DNA from: Lolium rigidum
Taxonomy: Eukaryota > Streptophyta > Magnoliopsida > Poales > Poaceae
Assembly: GCF_022539505.1 (NCBI RefSeq)
Contig: NC_061514.1
Coordinates: forward strand, 40,288,869-40,352,868
Direction: 5' to 3'
Length of the DNA stretch: 64,000 nt
Positions 12,515 to 24,208 of the stretch are shown here, one piece after another. The stretch's first letter is position 1; each line of letters opens with the position of its first letter. A program made the position numbers and the translations under genes. A model generated the notes under the pieces. The model searched no databases. It was not told the DNA's origin and saw nothing but the letters and a program-made list of their open reading frames with translations.

Positions 12515-13469
12515 TGCTGCTTGCGTGGAGGCAGCTCCTTGTGACGCTAAAGCACACGTCCGTTGGGAACCCCAAGAGGAAGGTATGATGAGTACAATAG
12601 CGAGTTTTTCCTCAGTAAGAAACCAAGGTTTATCGAACCAGTAGGAGATGAAGGCCACGTGAAGGTTGTTGGTGAAGGAGTGTAGTGCGGCGCAACACCA
12701 GTGATTCCGGCGCCAACGTGGAACCTGCACAACACAATCAAACTACTTTGTCCTAACTTAACAGTGAGGTTGTCAATCTCACCGGCTTGCTGAAAACAAA
12801 GGATTAAACGTATGGTGTGGAGAATTATGTTTGCTTGCAGAAAACAACAGAGAACAATGATTGCAGTAGATTGTATTTCAGATGTAAAAGAAAAGGACCG
12901 GAGTCCACAGTTCACTAGTGGTGTCTCTCCAATAAGATAAATAGCATGTTGGGTGAACAAATTACAGTTGGGCAATTGACAAATAGAGATGCATATACAT
13001 ATCATGATGACTACTATGAGATTTACTTAGGGCATTACGACAAAGAACATAGACCGCCATCTAGCATGCATCTATGCCTAAAAAGTCCACCTTCAGGTTA
13101 GCATCCGCACCCCTTCCAGTATTAAGTTGCAAACAACAGACAATTGCATTAAGTACTGTGCGTAATGTAAACAATACAAATATCGTTAGACAAAACATTG
13201 ATGTTTTATCCCTAGTGACAACAACACATCCACAACCTTAGGGGTTGCTGTCACTCCCCCAGATTCAATGGAGACATGAACCCACTATCTAGCATAAATA
13301 CTCCCTCTTGGAGTCACAAGTATCAACTTGGCCAGAGCCTCTACTAGCAACAGAGAGCATGCAAGAACATAAATAACACATATATGATAGATCAATAATC
13401 AACTTGACATAGTATTCCATATTCATCGGATCCCAACAAACACAACATGTAGCATTACAAATAGATGAT
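12515..13469 (-). repeat. E1 5' LTR, distal segment
   Basis: This starts at tgctgcttgc, next to the primer site, and ends at the atgat duplication (13465-13469) of E3. Apart from a few substitutions it matches 331-1134 and the start of 8119-8933. Confidence 0.92.
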
Positions 13470-14874
13470 TGATACGTCCAAAACGTATCTACTTTCCCGA
13501 ACACTTTTGCTATTGTTTTGCCTCTAATTTGTGTATTTTGGATACAACTAACACGGACTAACGCTGTTTTCAGCAGAATTGCTCTGGTGTCTCGTATTTG
13601 TGCGGAAATCCAACTTTCGGGAAAAACCCCGGAATTTATACAGAAGGCCCTATTTTCCCGGAAGACTCACGGAGCCGAAGGGCAAGCCGGGTGGGGGCAC
13701 GAGGGCCCCACACACTAGGCCGGCGCGGCCCGGAGAGGGCCCGCGCGGCCCTAGTGTCCGGCGGCCTCGGCTGGCCCCCGACGCCCTCCTTCGGACTACT
13801 TATCGGCCTCGACCTAAAAACGCACGGAGAGAAGTCGAAGTCGCCAGAAACCCTCCAGAGAGCCGCCACATCGCGAAACTCCATCTCGGGAGCCAGAAGT
13901 CTCCGTTCTGGCACTCCGCCGGGACGGGGAATTGGAGGAGATCTTCACCGCCATCACCGCCAACGCCTCTCCATCGACCAGCCATGTTTCCCCCATCCAT
14001 GTGTGAGTAATTCCCCCGCTTTAGGCTGAAGGGGATGGTAGGGATTGGATGAGATTGGTCATGTAATAGTCATAAGATTGTTAGGGCATAGTGCCTAGTA
14101 TCCGTAGATGTCACTTTTATGATATTGTTGCAACTTGTTATGCTTAATGCTTGTCACTAGGGCCCGAGTGCCATGATCTCAGATCTGAACATGTTATTGA
14201 TTCATGAAGATATTCGTTGTTTATGATCTTACCTCGCAAGTTGTATACACATGTCGCTGTCCGGAACCAATGGCCCCGAAGTGACGAAATCGGGACAACC
14301 GGAGGGAATGGTAGTGATGTGAGGATCACATGTGTTCACGGAGTGTTAATGCTTTGCTCCGGTACTCTATTAAAAGGAGTACCTTAATTTCCAGTAGTTT
14401 CCCTAGAGGCCCGGCTGCCATCGGCTGGTAGGACAAAAGATGTTGTGCAAGTTTCTCATTGCGAGCACGTACGACTAAATATGGAACACATGCCTATTGA
14501 TTGATTAGTACTTGGATACCGTTTTATTATTATCTGCAAATGCCCCTGCTTTGATTGTTATATGAGTTTCTCTCATCCATGTAACGCCCGTTCATCCGTC
14601 CCTGTGCCTACAGTATTTTAATCATGCTGTTTACTATAATCACTACTGCTGTCTTTATTTCATCGCTGCTGTTATTTTACTATTCCTACTGCTATAAAAC
14701 TGTTACTACTGATAAACTCTTGCGAGCAAGTCTCGTTTCCAGTGTGCAGCTGAATTGACAACTCCGCTCGTTAAGGCTTACAAGTATTCTTTGTCTCCCC
14801 TTGTGTCGAATCAATAAATTGGGTAATACTTCCCTCGAAGACTCGTTGCGATCCCCTATACTTGTGGGTCATCA
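13470..14874 (+). repeat. E3 5' LTR
   Basis: This is a 1405-bp direct repeat of 21889-23287. It contains a GC-rich block at 13700-13990 and ends TCATCA at 14874, just before the primer site. Confidence 0.95.
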
Positions 14875-14886
14875 AGACTATTTTCA

Positions 14887-14906
14887 CGGCGCCGTTGCCG
14901 AGGAGC
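14887..14906 (+). promoter_or_regulatory. E3 primer-binding site, tRNA-Asp type, imperfect
   Basis: CGGCGCCGTTGCCGAGGAGC lies 12 bases after the LTR end. It differs from the tRNA-Asp complement at the first base and in the GGGG run, so it is weaker than the site of E1. Confidence 0.75.
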
Positions 14907-14962
14907 ATAGCTTTATTTGGAAGTTCACTTGGATTGATATTGTTCGCTGCAAATTCTCCATC

Positions 14963-16647
14963 ATGGGTAAACCTCGCGATACTAAGATCGCCATATTACC
15001 ATCCACTACAAGAAAAGGTACAACTCTTAGTACCTCTGCTGCTCTTGATTCACCATCTCGTGATAAGTAAACTTGTTTCACCACCACAAGCTTCAAATGC
15101 TGGTACTTCTGCTGAATCTGAAAATTCCTCTTATAATTGTGATGATGCTTCCGCTGTGCTTGATAATGATGGTTCGCTAGGATCTTTTCTAGATGCTACA
15201 ATTGCTAGGTCTAGGCAAATTGAAAATACTGAAACTCCTAATGAAAATGCTGCTACACCTGTTAATTCACCTGAGTCCGTTGAATATTCTAGTGATGATC
15301 TTGATGAAGATTATGTAGAGCTTGATGATGATTTTATTGAAAAATGCAATGCTACTACTGATGCAAGAAAAATTAAAAAGTTGCTTGCGAACATGCTTCG
15401 TTAGATATAAACTATCTCCCGATCCTAAATTTGCCACATCTCCTATAAACATTAAGGATAAAGATTATGATTTTTCTCTTGATCTATCTCATATAGCTAT
15501 TGTTGAGAAAACACCCTTTTGTGGTACTGAAAAAGAAAGTGCTGTTGAACACATGACTGAGTTATCTACTCTGAGTAGCGTGTTTTCTGATGATGTCAAG
15601 ATGTGTACTTATTTTGTCGCTAAAATTTTTCCTTTCTCATTAAAGGATGACGCTAAAACTTGGTATAATAATTTGCCTCCTGGTTCTATTAAAAGTCCAA
15701 AAGAATTTCTTGATGTTTTCTTCCGGAAATACTTTCCTGCTAGTGCTCAACATATTGCTTTGCAGAGAATTTATAATTTTGACCAGGAAGATGGAGAGAA
15801 ATTGCCTGAGGCTTGGGCGAGATTTTGTTCTCTTATTAGAGCTCAGCCTGACCATGATTTGGAAAAACATGATTTACTTGATATATTTTATAGTGGACTA
15901 ACCATTGAGTCTAGGGCATACCTGGATAGTTGTGCTGGTTGTGTTTTCAGGAAAAGAACTCCAGACGACGCTGAAGAATTATTGGCTAAAATAGGCCGGA
16001 ATCATGATGATTGGTCTACACCTGAACCAACCCCGACACCGATAGTGAAGAAGAGGGGTATGATTAAATTAAAGGATGAAGATATGAGGGAAGCCAAGAA
16101 GTCTCTTAAAGAGAAGGGTATTAAACCTGAAGATGTGAAGAATTTACCTCCTATAGAAGATTTATGTGAGATAACTCCCCCTTCATCCATGATTGAGGTA
16201 CACTCTCTTCAACGCTTTACTAGGGAAGATATTCCGTATTCAAAACCTCCTGCTCAATGCTTAGATGAGTTTGATAATTATATTGTTAAGCAAGAAAACT
16301 TTAATATGAGAGTAGAGAATCATTTAATGGAAAATTCTCGAGCTATTAGTGAATTGCATGATATTGTGGAGAGAACCTCCAATGATGTTAAGGTACTTGT
16401 TAAACATTTTCATATGGTTCAAACTCAAATTGATCAACTCACTAAAGTGCAAAATGACTTGTTGGGAAATAATGCTAAAGAAAAACATGCTTATGAAGTA
16501 ACAACTAGAGGTGGTGTTTCTACCCAGGATCCTCTATATCCTGAAGGGCATCCTAAAAGAGTTGAACAAGATTCTCAACTAACTAAAACTAGTGCTCCAT
16601 CTAAGAAAAAGAAAAAGAAACATAAGAATGTTGTAGAATCCTCTTAA
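14963..16647 (+). pseudogene. E3 gag (Athila-type), frameshifted
   Basis: The frame starts at MGKPRDTKIAILP (14963) and shifts at about 15065 and about 15395. It then runs open to a stop at 16647. The third section carries the Retrotrans_gag block: FPFSLKDDAKTWYNNLPPGS, then FFRKYFPASAQH and GEKLPEAWARFCSLI, typical of Athila Gag. A coiled-coil-like part near 16260-16440 and a lysine-rich C-terminus (KKKKKKHK) follow. No CCHC zinc knuckle is seen, as is usual in this lineage. It would form the virus-like particle if intact. At least two indels prevent a single product. Confidence 0.85.
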
Positions 16648-16654
16648 CCTGTTA

Positions 16655-17525
16655 ATGATCCTAATAGTATTTCTATTTCGATGCTTGAAACTGAAAGTGG
16701 TAATGAACATGAGGAAGATAATGATAAGAATGATACTCCCGATAAAGAAGAAATTGAAAGAGAACCCGAAAAGCATACTAAGAATAAAAAGTATACTAAA
16801 GAAGATTTTATTGCTTGAGAAACATGGTAATGAAAGAGAACCTTGGGTTCAAAAGCAAATGCCTTTTCCTGCTAAGAAACTAAAATCAAAGGAGGAGGAA
16901 CATTATAATAAATTTTGTGATTGGATGAAACCTTTATTTTTGCAAATCCCTTTGACTGATGCTATTAAATTGCCTCCTTATTCAAAGTATATGAAAGATA
17001 TTGTCTCTAACAAAAGGAAAATTCCCAATGAGGAGATTTCCACTATGCTCGCTAATTACTCCTTCGAGTGGTAAGATTCCAAAGAAGCTAGGAGACCCGA
17101 GTATACCGACTATTCCTTGTTCCATCAAGAATAATTATGTTAGAACTGCTCTATGTGATTTGGGAGCGGGTGTTAGTGTAATGCCTTTTTCTCTTTATAA
17201 GAGACTTGATTTAGATAAGTTAATACCAACTGATATATCTTTGCAAATGGCTGATAAATCTACTCGCTATTCCTGTTGGTGTATGTGAAAATGTTCCTGT
17301 TCAAGTTACTCAACATTGCTTGATATTAACTGATTTTGTTGTGTTGGAAATGCCCGAAGATGATAATATGTCCATTATTCTTGGAAGACCCTTTCTTAAT
17401 ACTGCAGGGGCTGTTATTGATTGCAATAAAGGCATGGTTACTTTCAATGTTGATGATAAGGAACATACTGTCTATTTTCCCAAGAGGATTGATAAAGTAT
17501 ATGGAGTTAATACAATTTTAATGTG
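16655..17525 (+). pseudogene. E3 gag C-terminus and aspartic protease remnant
   Basis: Fragmented frames encode PLFLQIPLTDAIKLPPYSKY, then LCDLGAGVSVMPFSLYKRLD, in which DLGAG is the retroviral-type protease active-site motif (DSG/DTG in other families). Next come MSIILGRPFLNTAGAVIDCN and a final KRIDKVYGVN. These blocks are the conserved Athila Gag-Pol junction. Frame breaks fall at about 16815, 17070 and 17280. In a complete element reverse transcriptase would follow within a few hundred bases. Here the frame ends at 17525 and no polymerase motif is found downstream. Confidence 0.85.
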
Positions 17526-18423
17526 AAAACTATCAAAGTGGGATCCATTGATTGTCCTATATATGAGCCTAAAGAAGAATATCAAACCCTTGTGATTGGA
17601 TCCATATCAATTCAATATAAGGTAACATGATTGATTTGAGGTTTATTTCTTCTTATGTCATATAAAATTTATTTGGTAGCAAGACTTGATCAACCTTGTT
17701 AACAAGTATATTTTAATGCATAAGAGAACTAAACAACATTTCTTTCTTTCTTTCTCCCTCCACTTATTTTACTTGCTGTAGCACTTTTTGTTTTGCAATA
17801 TGCTTTAGTTGTTTAAGATTTTGGAAATCATTTTCCTGCGCAGTAATAATTAATTTAACGCCCAGAAATGTGCATTTTTCGAAGTTCTCTAAAAATTACA
17901 AAAATTATACCGTTGGTCCTATTTTTCGAAGAGGCATCTGGGAGCACCAGAGGATGACCTGTGGGGCACCCCAGGGGGCCACCCCACCAGCCGGCGCGGC
18001 CAAGGAGGGGGGCGCGCCACCCTGTGGTGTGGGCCCCTCCTTGCCCCACTACTTCATCTCTTCCTCCCACTCTCTTCTCTCTCCCGAAAAAACTCGTACT
18101 CACTTCCTCTCACTCGCGTTTCTGCTCAAGAACTCGCGATTTTTCGATCTCTTTGCTCAGACCAGATTTCTGTCTGAAATTTGGCACATTTGCTCTCTGG
18201 TATGTGACTCCTTTGATTGTCCAATTAGAATTTTGTTTGGTTGAATATACCTTGAGTATTTTGCTGCTGTAGATAACATGTTTAGTGAGCTTGCATGCTT
18301 ATTCTAAGTGGTAGAAACTAGTTTTGATGCATGTTTAGTACTCTAGCAAGTTCCTATAGTAGTTTCCCTCAATTATATACCTTGAAATCAAATTTTATAA
18401 TGATTGTTGAAAAATTTCAGAAA
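17526..18423 (+). other. E3 spacer between protease remnant and ORF3; possible internal promoter and intron
   Basis: No coding frame of note is present. A GC-rich stretch (17940-18040) is followed by CT-rich sequence (18040-18120) that resembles a plant 5' untranslated leader. A GTATGT donor at about 18200 and an AAATTTCAG acceptor at 18412-18420 precede the ORF3 ATG at 18424. This layout would suit a separate transcript for ORF3. The pol deletion joint probably lies in 17525-17900. Confidence 0.5.
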
Positions 18424-19546
18424 ATGGAAGGAAGAAGGCACCAACTAAACCAACAAGAATTGGAAGTGCAGCAAGTCATGAGGGTGCACCGCGAAGAGGG
18501 AGTGTACCCCTCTTATTACCCATGCACAGATTTTATGCGAAACGCGAGGAATCCCGCAAGATGTTCAAACACCGATTTCCAATGCGGGGTTGGAAGGTTT
18601 TACTGTTGGTGAACCTTACCAATATGCTAAACTAACAGTGTCGGTTGTGCAGGATTTCGAATTTCATCGGTCTCCAACTAACCCCATGGTCCGTTACAAG
18701 ATTTATAACAAAACTATCAACTTGCCTTTCAGTGATTTTTGTGCAGCAATTAGAGTGCCGCAGTGGGGATCTTGCGAGAAGGTCAGGGGAACACCGCGGG
18801 AGCTCTCGAATCTTTATACAATGATTTGTAATGGAAGGAGCTTCTCCGATGACGATGGTAAGATTAGTAGCATTCAACAACCAGCTATCCGCTACTTCGC
18901 TTACTTTGTTACAAAGTGCGTTCTTGCTAGAAGGAATGCGAGTAAGTTGTCTGTTCAAGATATGGTTTTCTTAGCCGCCGCTTTGCAACAGGATAGGACT
19001 TATAATTTGGGTGCTTTAATAGCTTGTAGACTTGCCACTAACCGTGAGAAAAGAGGAATTTGTGGAGGTCTTATCGCCTCTCGTTTGTTAGCTATGCATG
19101 GTGTAGAACCTCACCATCTAGATATTCCGCTTTCCATAGAGAAACTTGATGTTGTTTCCATGATTAAACATGAGTTTATTTTAGATGCATCTAATTTGAA
19201 CAACCTGCATTATAGGATAACTTTGTATAAGAAAAATTGGAGAATAACTAAGAAAATTGAAAAACTAGTACGATTGCCTGCACCTGCTCTGTTTAACCTT
19301 GACGCCAGGAAAGGGTGGTCGATCACAGAAAATGAGCTAAACGCATACATAGAAAGAGAAAGCCATCATGCAAGGGAAGGCACGGAGGAGGCCGAGGAGC
19401 ATCCCGACTCTTCATCCGATGCAGCAAGCTTCTCATATCAACATTATGGTCATGTGGAACCTCCACGACATTCTTCTGCGCATGGGCCTTATTACCACTC
19501 CATGTATGATCCACCGGCGTGGAACTCCGACCCTCGATGGGAATGA
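18424..19546 (+). pseudogene. E3 ORF3 (ATHILA ORF-1 family, env position), one frameshift
   Basis: The frame starts MEGRRHQLNQQELEVQQ and shifts once at about 18548. It then stays open from GLEGFTVGEPYQYAKLTVSV to a stop at 19546, about 374 codons in all. The core (residues about 60-260) has the FHRSPTNPMVRYKIYNKTI and QDMVFLAAALQQDRTYNLGA blocks that I associate with the Pfam ATHILA ORF-1 family, which lies in the envelope position of Athila elements. The C-terminus is rich in H, S and P. No clear transmembrane helix or signal peptide is visible. Its biochemical role is unknown. Confidence 0.75.
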
Positions 19547-21888
19547 ACTCCACTTAGGCCAAAAGCCTAAGCTTGGGGGGAGGTATACCGGCATCACTCA
19601 TTCTTTGCATATTATGGTTGCTGGATACTTGTATATACTTGTTTAGTCTCTTAGAGTGGTTTTCTAATGAGAGGGAGATGATATTTGGGGAAGTGCTGTC
19701 CAAAAACAGATTCTGGGCTGTTACTAAAAAATTCGTACGCACATCCAGAGCGTTATTTTGAGTTGCAAAAAATTAAGCATGTTCCCCAGGTTATTATCTA
19801 ACTTTCATTAGTTGAACACTTTTTGAGCTGAGCAATGGAAGATTTTTGTTAATTTCGATTTCTGTAATGCTGTCAGGATTTGGCAGATTTCTGTCATCCT
19901 GCTTTTCTGTGTTTCTGTTAGTTTGCATTCTTTTGTTTTCGCTTTGTTTCTTTCCTAAAACACAAAAAGACCAAAATATTTCTGTTGTTTCTCTTCACCA
20001 TTTATTTATTTGGTTCCTTGCTCTTAGTTTACTTTATTTACTATCGTTGGTTTGCTATGACAAAACCCAAAAAGATTTTGCTTTGTTTTCTTGTTTCTTT
20101 TATTCTTGTTTCCAATTCGAAAACACCAAAAATATTTGCTGTTCTTCTTTGGTTTGTAAAGTTCATCATGAGTTCAATGGTCTTCGGTGGTTGGAGCGTG
20201 GTTTTCATTTCATATTATCCAAGCTACACAAGTGAAAGGCAATAATGACGATCTACAACAATTGGATTGTGGTGAGAGGCTGGTATGAACTCTATTTGTT
20301 TTCATTTTTGTACATATACTCATCCATGTGAGCATGCTTAGTTGGTTCATGTGAGGTATATGTTATTTGAGAAAGTCTAGTAGTTCATGATCTCTCATGT
20401 TTAGCTCCAATTTATTAATATGAGTAGCATGTCCTGGATGTTCGCTTGCATTGTTTTATTCATAAGTAAGTATGGCATTGTGGTATCCTCCTCTGAATAA
20501 TTCATTTATATCGACTTGGCACATGCTCACGCATGCATATGACTGAACAAAAAGTCAATTAAGCCTTGATGATTTATATTGCTTCAGAGTTCTTGTATCA
20601 CTTTTGTGCCTCCGTTAATTTATTTTTCCGCAAGCATGATTATGACGATTCATTGCTCTCTTGATTTGTCGCTCCCTAGTCTTTTGCTAGCCTTCACTTG
20701 TACCGAGCGGGAACGCCGCTCGTGCTTCCAAACACCTGAAAACCAAGTTGTTCCAAAGTGTCCACCATAAATACCTATGCATGGCATTTCAAACCATTCC
20801 AAGTAAATTCTCATGCGCTACCTTTAAAACTTTCAAAATGCTTCTCAATTTGTGTTAATGTTTCATAGCTCATGAGGAAGTATGTGGTGTTTAGCTTTCA
20901 ACCTTGTCATTTACTTTTGACGGACTCTCATATGGACTAGTGGCACATCCGCTTATCCAATAATTTTGCAAAAGAGCTGGCAATGGGATTCCCAGTCCCA
21001 AATTAATTAACTTAAATAGACACTCCTCCATGGTTTGTGATTGTTGGTCGGCACCCGAAGGATTCGGTTAGCCATGGCTTGTGTAAGCAAAGGTTGGGTG
21101 GAGTGTCATCATCATAATAAAACTTAAATAAAAAGGGCACTCCTTCATGGTATGTGATTGTTGGCAGGCACCCGAGGATTCGGTTAGCCATGGTTTGTGT
21201 AAGAAAGGTTGGAAGGAGTGCCACATAAACATACAAATAATTCATGGGAGCCGCTCTTGGGAGTCCGGTTGACGAGGTAGTTAGTGTACCCATTACCATT
21301 CGTTGACAACAACAAGCACTTCTCAAAATAATTTTACTCCTGTTTTAAAGATGAAAAGCTCTAGCGCATGTTAATCCCTGCTTCCCTCTGCGAAGGGTCA
21401 ATCTTTTACTTTTATGTTGTGTCTCCATTCTTTCTTTGAGCACTATCTTGAGAGCACAACTGTCATTCTTAGTATAATATGCTTGTCTCAAAATATGATT
21501 GATTGTGGTATAACTTTGATGCTTTTATCTTTGACAATCACTACTTCTAGTCTTTCTATGAACTCCGGAGGTGCCCGGGCATTTATGTTTTGCTTGATCA
21601 AATACGAGCAAGCGAGATACCACTTTATCATATTCTCTTATGAACATTGCAATCCTGCTTATATACATGATTCATGATGCTTATTATTAATTGTTGGTAC
21701 CTCTCCATGATTGACATAGCTGTTGGATGATCTTATTTGCATGTATCTCATTATGAGCTCGCTTAAGTATTAGCAATAGCATGAGAATATATACATCATA
21801 TGAGCAAATGTGTTCGTGAAAGTTCTTTTATCGCTCGGTTGTTAATCGAATTGCTTGAGGACAAGCAATAAGCTAAGCTTGGGGGAGT
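19547..21888 (+). other. E3 3' noncoding region with duplicated hairpins and polypurine tract
   Basis: No real gene is present; the frames at 19846-20245 are T-rich chance frames. Two imperfect tandem copies of an 83-87 bp unit, each bounded by inverted CACTCC/GGAGTG arms, lie at 21021-21107 and 21138-21220. The polypurine tract AGCTTGGGGGAGT at 21876-21888 abuts the 3' LTR. The segment at 20815-21230 recurs in E5 at 58660-59085. Confidence 0.75.
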
Positions 21889-23287
21889 TGATACGTCCAA
21901 AACGTATCTACTTTCCCGAACACTTTTGCTATTGTTTTGCCTCTAATTTGTGTATTTTGGATACAACTAACACGGACTAACGCTGTTTTCAGCAGAATTG
22001 CTCTGGTGTCTCGTTTTTGTGCAGAAATCCAACTTTCAGGAAAAACCCCGGAATTTATACAGAAGGCCCTATTTTCCCAGAAGACTCACGGAGCCAGAAG
22101 GGCAAGCCAGGTGGGGGCACGAGGGCCCCACACACTAGGCCGGCGCGGCCCAGGAGGGGCCCGCGCGGCCCTAGTGTCTGGCGGCCTCGGCTGGCCCCCG
22201 ACGCCCTCCTTCGGACTACTTATCGGCCTCGACCTAAAAACGCACGGAGAGAAGTCGAAGTCGCCAGAAACCCTCCAGAGAGCCGCCACATCGCGAAACT
22301 CCGTCTCGGGAGCCGAAGTCTCCGTTACGGCACTCCGCCGGGACGGGGAATTGGAGGAGATCTTCACCGCCATCACCGCCAACGCCTCTCCATCGACCAG
22401 CCATGTTTCCCCCATCCATGTGTGAGTAATTCCCCCGCTGTAGGCTGAAGGGGATGGTAGGGATTGGATGAGATTGGTCATGTAATAGTCATAAGATTGT
22501 TAGGGCATAGTGCCTAGTATCCGTAGATGTCACTTTTATGATATTGTTGCAACTTGTTATGCTTAATGCTTGTCACTAGGGCCCGAGTGCCATGATCTCA
22601 GATCTGAACATGTTATTGATTCATGAAGATATTCGTTGTTTATGATCTTACCTGCAAGTTGTATACACATGTCGCCGTCCGGAACCAATGGCCCCGAAGT
22701 GACGAAATCGGGACAACCGGAGGGAATGGTAGTGATGTGAGGATCACATGTGTTCACGGAGTGTTAATGCTTTGCTCCGGTACTCTATTAAAAGGAGTAC
22801 CTTAATTTCCGATAGTTTCCCTAGAGGCCCGGCTGCCACCGGCTGGTAGGACAAAAGATGTTGTGCAAGTTTCTCATTGCGAGCACGTACGACTAAATAT
22901 GGAACACATGCCTATTGATTGATTAGTACTTGGATACCGTTTTATTATTATCTGCAAATGCCCTGCTTTGATTGTTATATGAGTTTCTCTCATCCATGCA
23001 ACGCCCGTTCATCCGTCCTTGTGCCTACAGTATTTTAATCCTGCTGTTTACTATAATCACTACTGCTATCTTTATTTCACCGCTGCTGTTATTTTACTAT
23101 TCCTAATGCTATAAAACTGTTACTACTGATAAACTCTTGCGAGCAAGTCTGTTTCCAGGTGCAGCTGAATTGACAACTCCGTTGTTAAGGCTTACAAGTA
23201 TTCTTTGTCTCCCCTTGTGTTGAATCAATAAATTGGGTAATACTTCCCTCGAAGACTGTTGCGATCCCCTATATTTGTGGGTCATCA
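21889..23287 (+). repeat. E3 3' LTR
   Basis: This 1399-bp LTR is nearly identical to 13470-14874, with a few single-base indels in the GC-rich block and the 3' part. It ends TCATCA at 23287, followed by the atgat duplication. Confidence 0.95.
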
Positions 23288-23948
23288 ATGATCCTGACCA
23301 TGATAGGCAGCTCACAAGATCTAAACATGATAGCACAAGAGGACAAGAAAACCATATAGCTACTGCTATGGACCCGTAGTCCAAGGATGAACTACTCACG
23401 CATCAGTCCGGAGGCGGGCATGGTGATGTAGAGCCCTCCGGTGATGATTCCCCTCTCCGGCAGGGTGCCGGAGGCGATCTTCCGAACCCCCGAGATGGGG
23501 TTGACGGCGGCGGCGTCTCTGGAACTTTTCTCGTATCGTGGCTCTCGGTACTAGGGTTTTCGCGACGGAAGGAATAAATAGGCGAAGGGGCAGCGTCGGG
23601 GGGCGCCCGAGGGGCCCACCCATAGGCCGGCGCGGCTAGAGGTGGGGCCGCGCCGCCCTATGGGGTGGCCGCCTCGTGGCCCCTCTCCGTCTCCTCTTCG
23701 GTGTTCTGGAAGGCTCCGTGGAAAATAAGACCGTGGGCTTTTGTTTCGTCCAATTCCGAGAATATTTGTAAACTAACTTTTCTGAAATAAAAAACAGCAG
23801 AAAACGAGAACCGACACTGCGGCATCTTGTTAATAGGTTAGTCCCGGAAAATGCATAAAAACATTATAAAGTATGACTAAAACATGTTGGTATTGTCATA
23901 AAACTAGCATGGAACATAAGAAATTATAGATACGTTGGAGACGTATCA
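23288..23948 (-). repeat. E1 5' LTR, proximal segment
   Basis: This continues the LTR from 13469 after removal of E3 and its duplicated atgat. It matches 8275-8933 closely. Its minus-strand start at 23948 abuts the E1 duplication gatgg (23949-23953). Confidence 0.92.
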
Positions 23949-23953
23949 GATGG

Positions 23954-24150
23954 TTAGTTCTATTTGAAAAGGATTTGTTTTTGGAGCTATTCCAAGCATT
24001 TCTAGCATAGGTATTGAAATCATTTTCTTTAAGCCACCAATTCTCAAATTTGAAAGACTTTTTTAGTTGCGCCTCAAGCCAAGGTTTGAATGGAATCAGC
24101 CTTCTGAAAGGTCTTGGTGTAGGGCAGGTCGACCATGCACATGCACGCTG
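23954..24150 (-). pseudogene. LINE ORF2 fragment, right half
   Basis: The minus strand encodes IPFKPWLEAQLKKSFKFENW, then WLKENDFNTYARNAWNSS, the conserved block after the endonuclease in plant LINE ORF2 proteins. It joins in frame to the left half at 330-1. The similarity fades upstream of about 24120-24150, so the endonuclease domain is missing or truncated. Confidence 0.8.
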
Positions 24151-24208
24151 CTCCCAACTACCACTAAGTAGGTGGTATATATTGTGTCGCTCATGATGGA
24201 CTTAGCGC

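Larger units (their letters stand above)
13470..23287 (+). mobile_element. E3: Athila-like LTR retrotransposon lacking reverse transcriptase, RNase H and integrase
   Basis: E3 is inserted in the 5' LTR of E1 with a perfect duplication, atgat, at 13465-13469 and 23288-23292. Its LTRs are 13470-14874 (1405 bp) and 21889-23287 (1399 bp), TGATACGTCCAAAACG to TGGGTCATCA, differing by only scattered changes. Between them lie a primer site, a gag with frameshifts, a protease remnant, then directly a spacer and an Athila ORF3. The roughly 3 kb expected for reverse transcriptase, RNase H and integrase is absent. A polypurine tract lies at 21875-21888. The close LTRs suggest that this deleted form transposed with help from another element. 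Confidence 0.93.
331..23948 (-). mobile_element. E1: Athila-like (Ty3/gypsy) gag-only LTR retrotransposon, host of two nested insertions
   Basis: The element is flanked by a perfect 5-bp duplication, gatgg, at 326-330 and 23949-23953. Read on the minus strand, its LTRs begin TGATACGTTGGAG and end GCAGCA. The right LTR (5' on this strand) covers 12515-13469 plus 23288-23948 and is split by E3. The left LTR (3') covers 331-1134 plus 8119-8933 and is split by E2. Without the insertions they measure about 1611 and 1614 bp. The internal part is only 8934-12514: primer site, one gag-like frame, a long noncoding stretch and a polypurine tract. There is no protease, reverse transcriptase or integrase, so E1 must have moved with proteins supplied in trans. 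Confidence 0.93.

Noticed and set aside
13579..14029. Long overlapping frames in the GC-rich part of the E3 LTR (repeated at 22017-22481)
   Set aside because: They lie wholly inside LTRs, occur in several phases and both strands, and show no domain. They are compositional.
19846..20245. Hydrophobic frames in the 3' region of E3 as an envelope protein
   Set aside because: The hydrophobicity follows from T-rich noncoding sequence. The frames lack a start context, overlap each other and have no homologue in E5.
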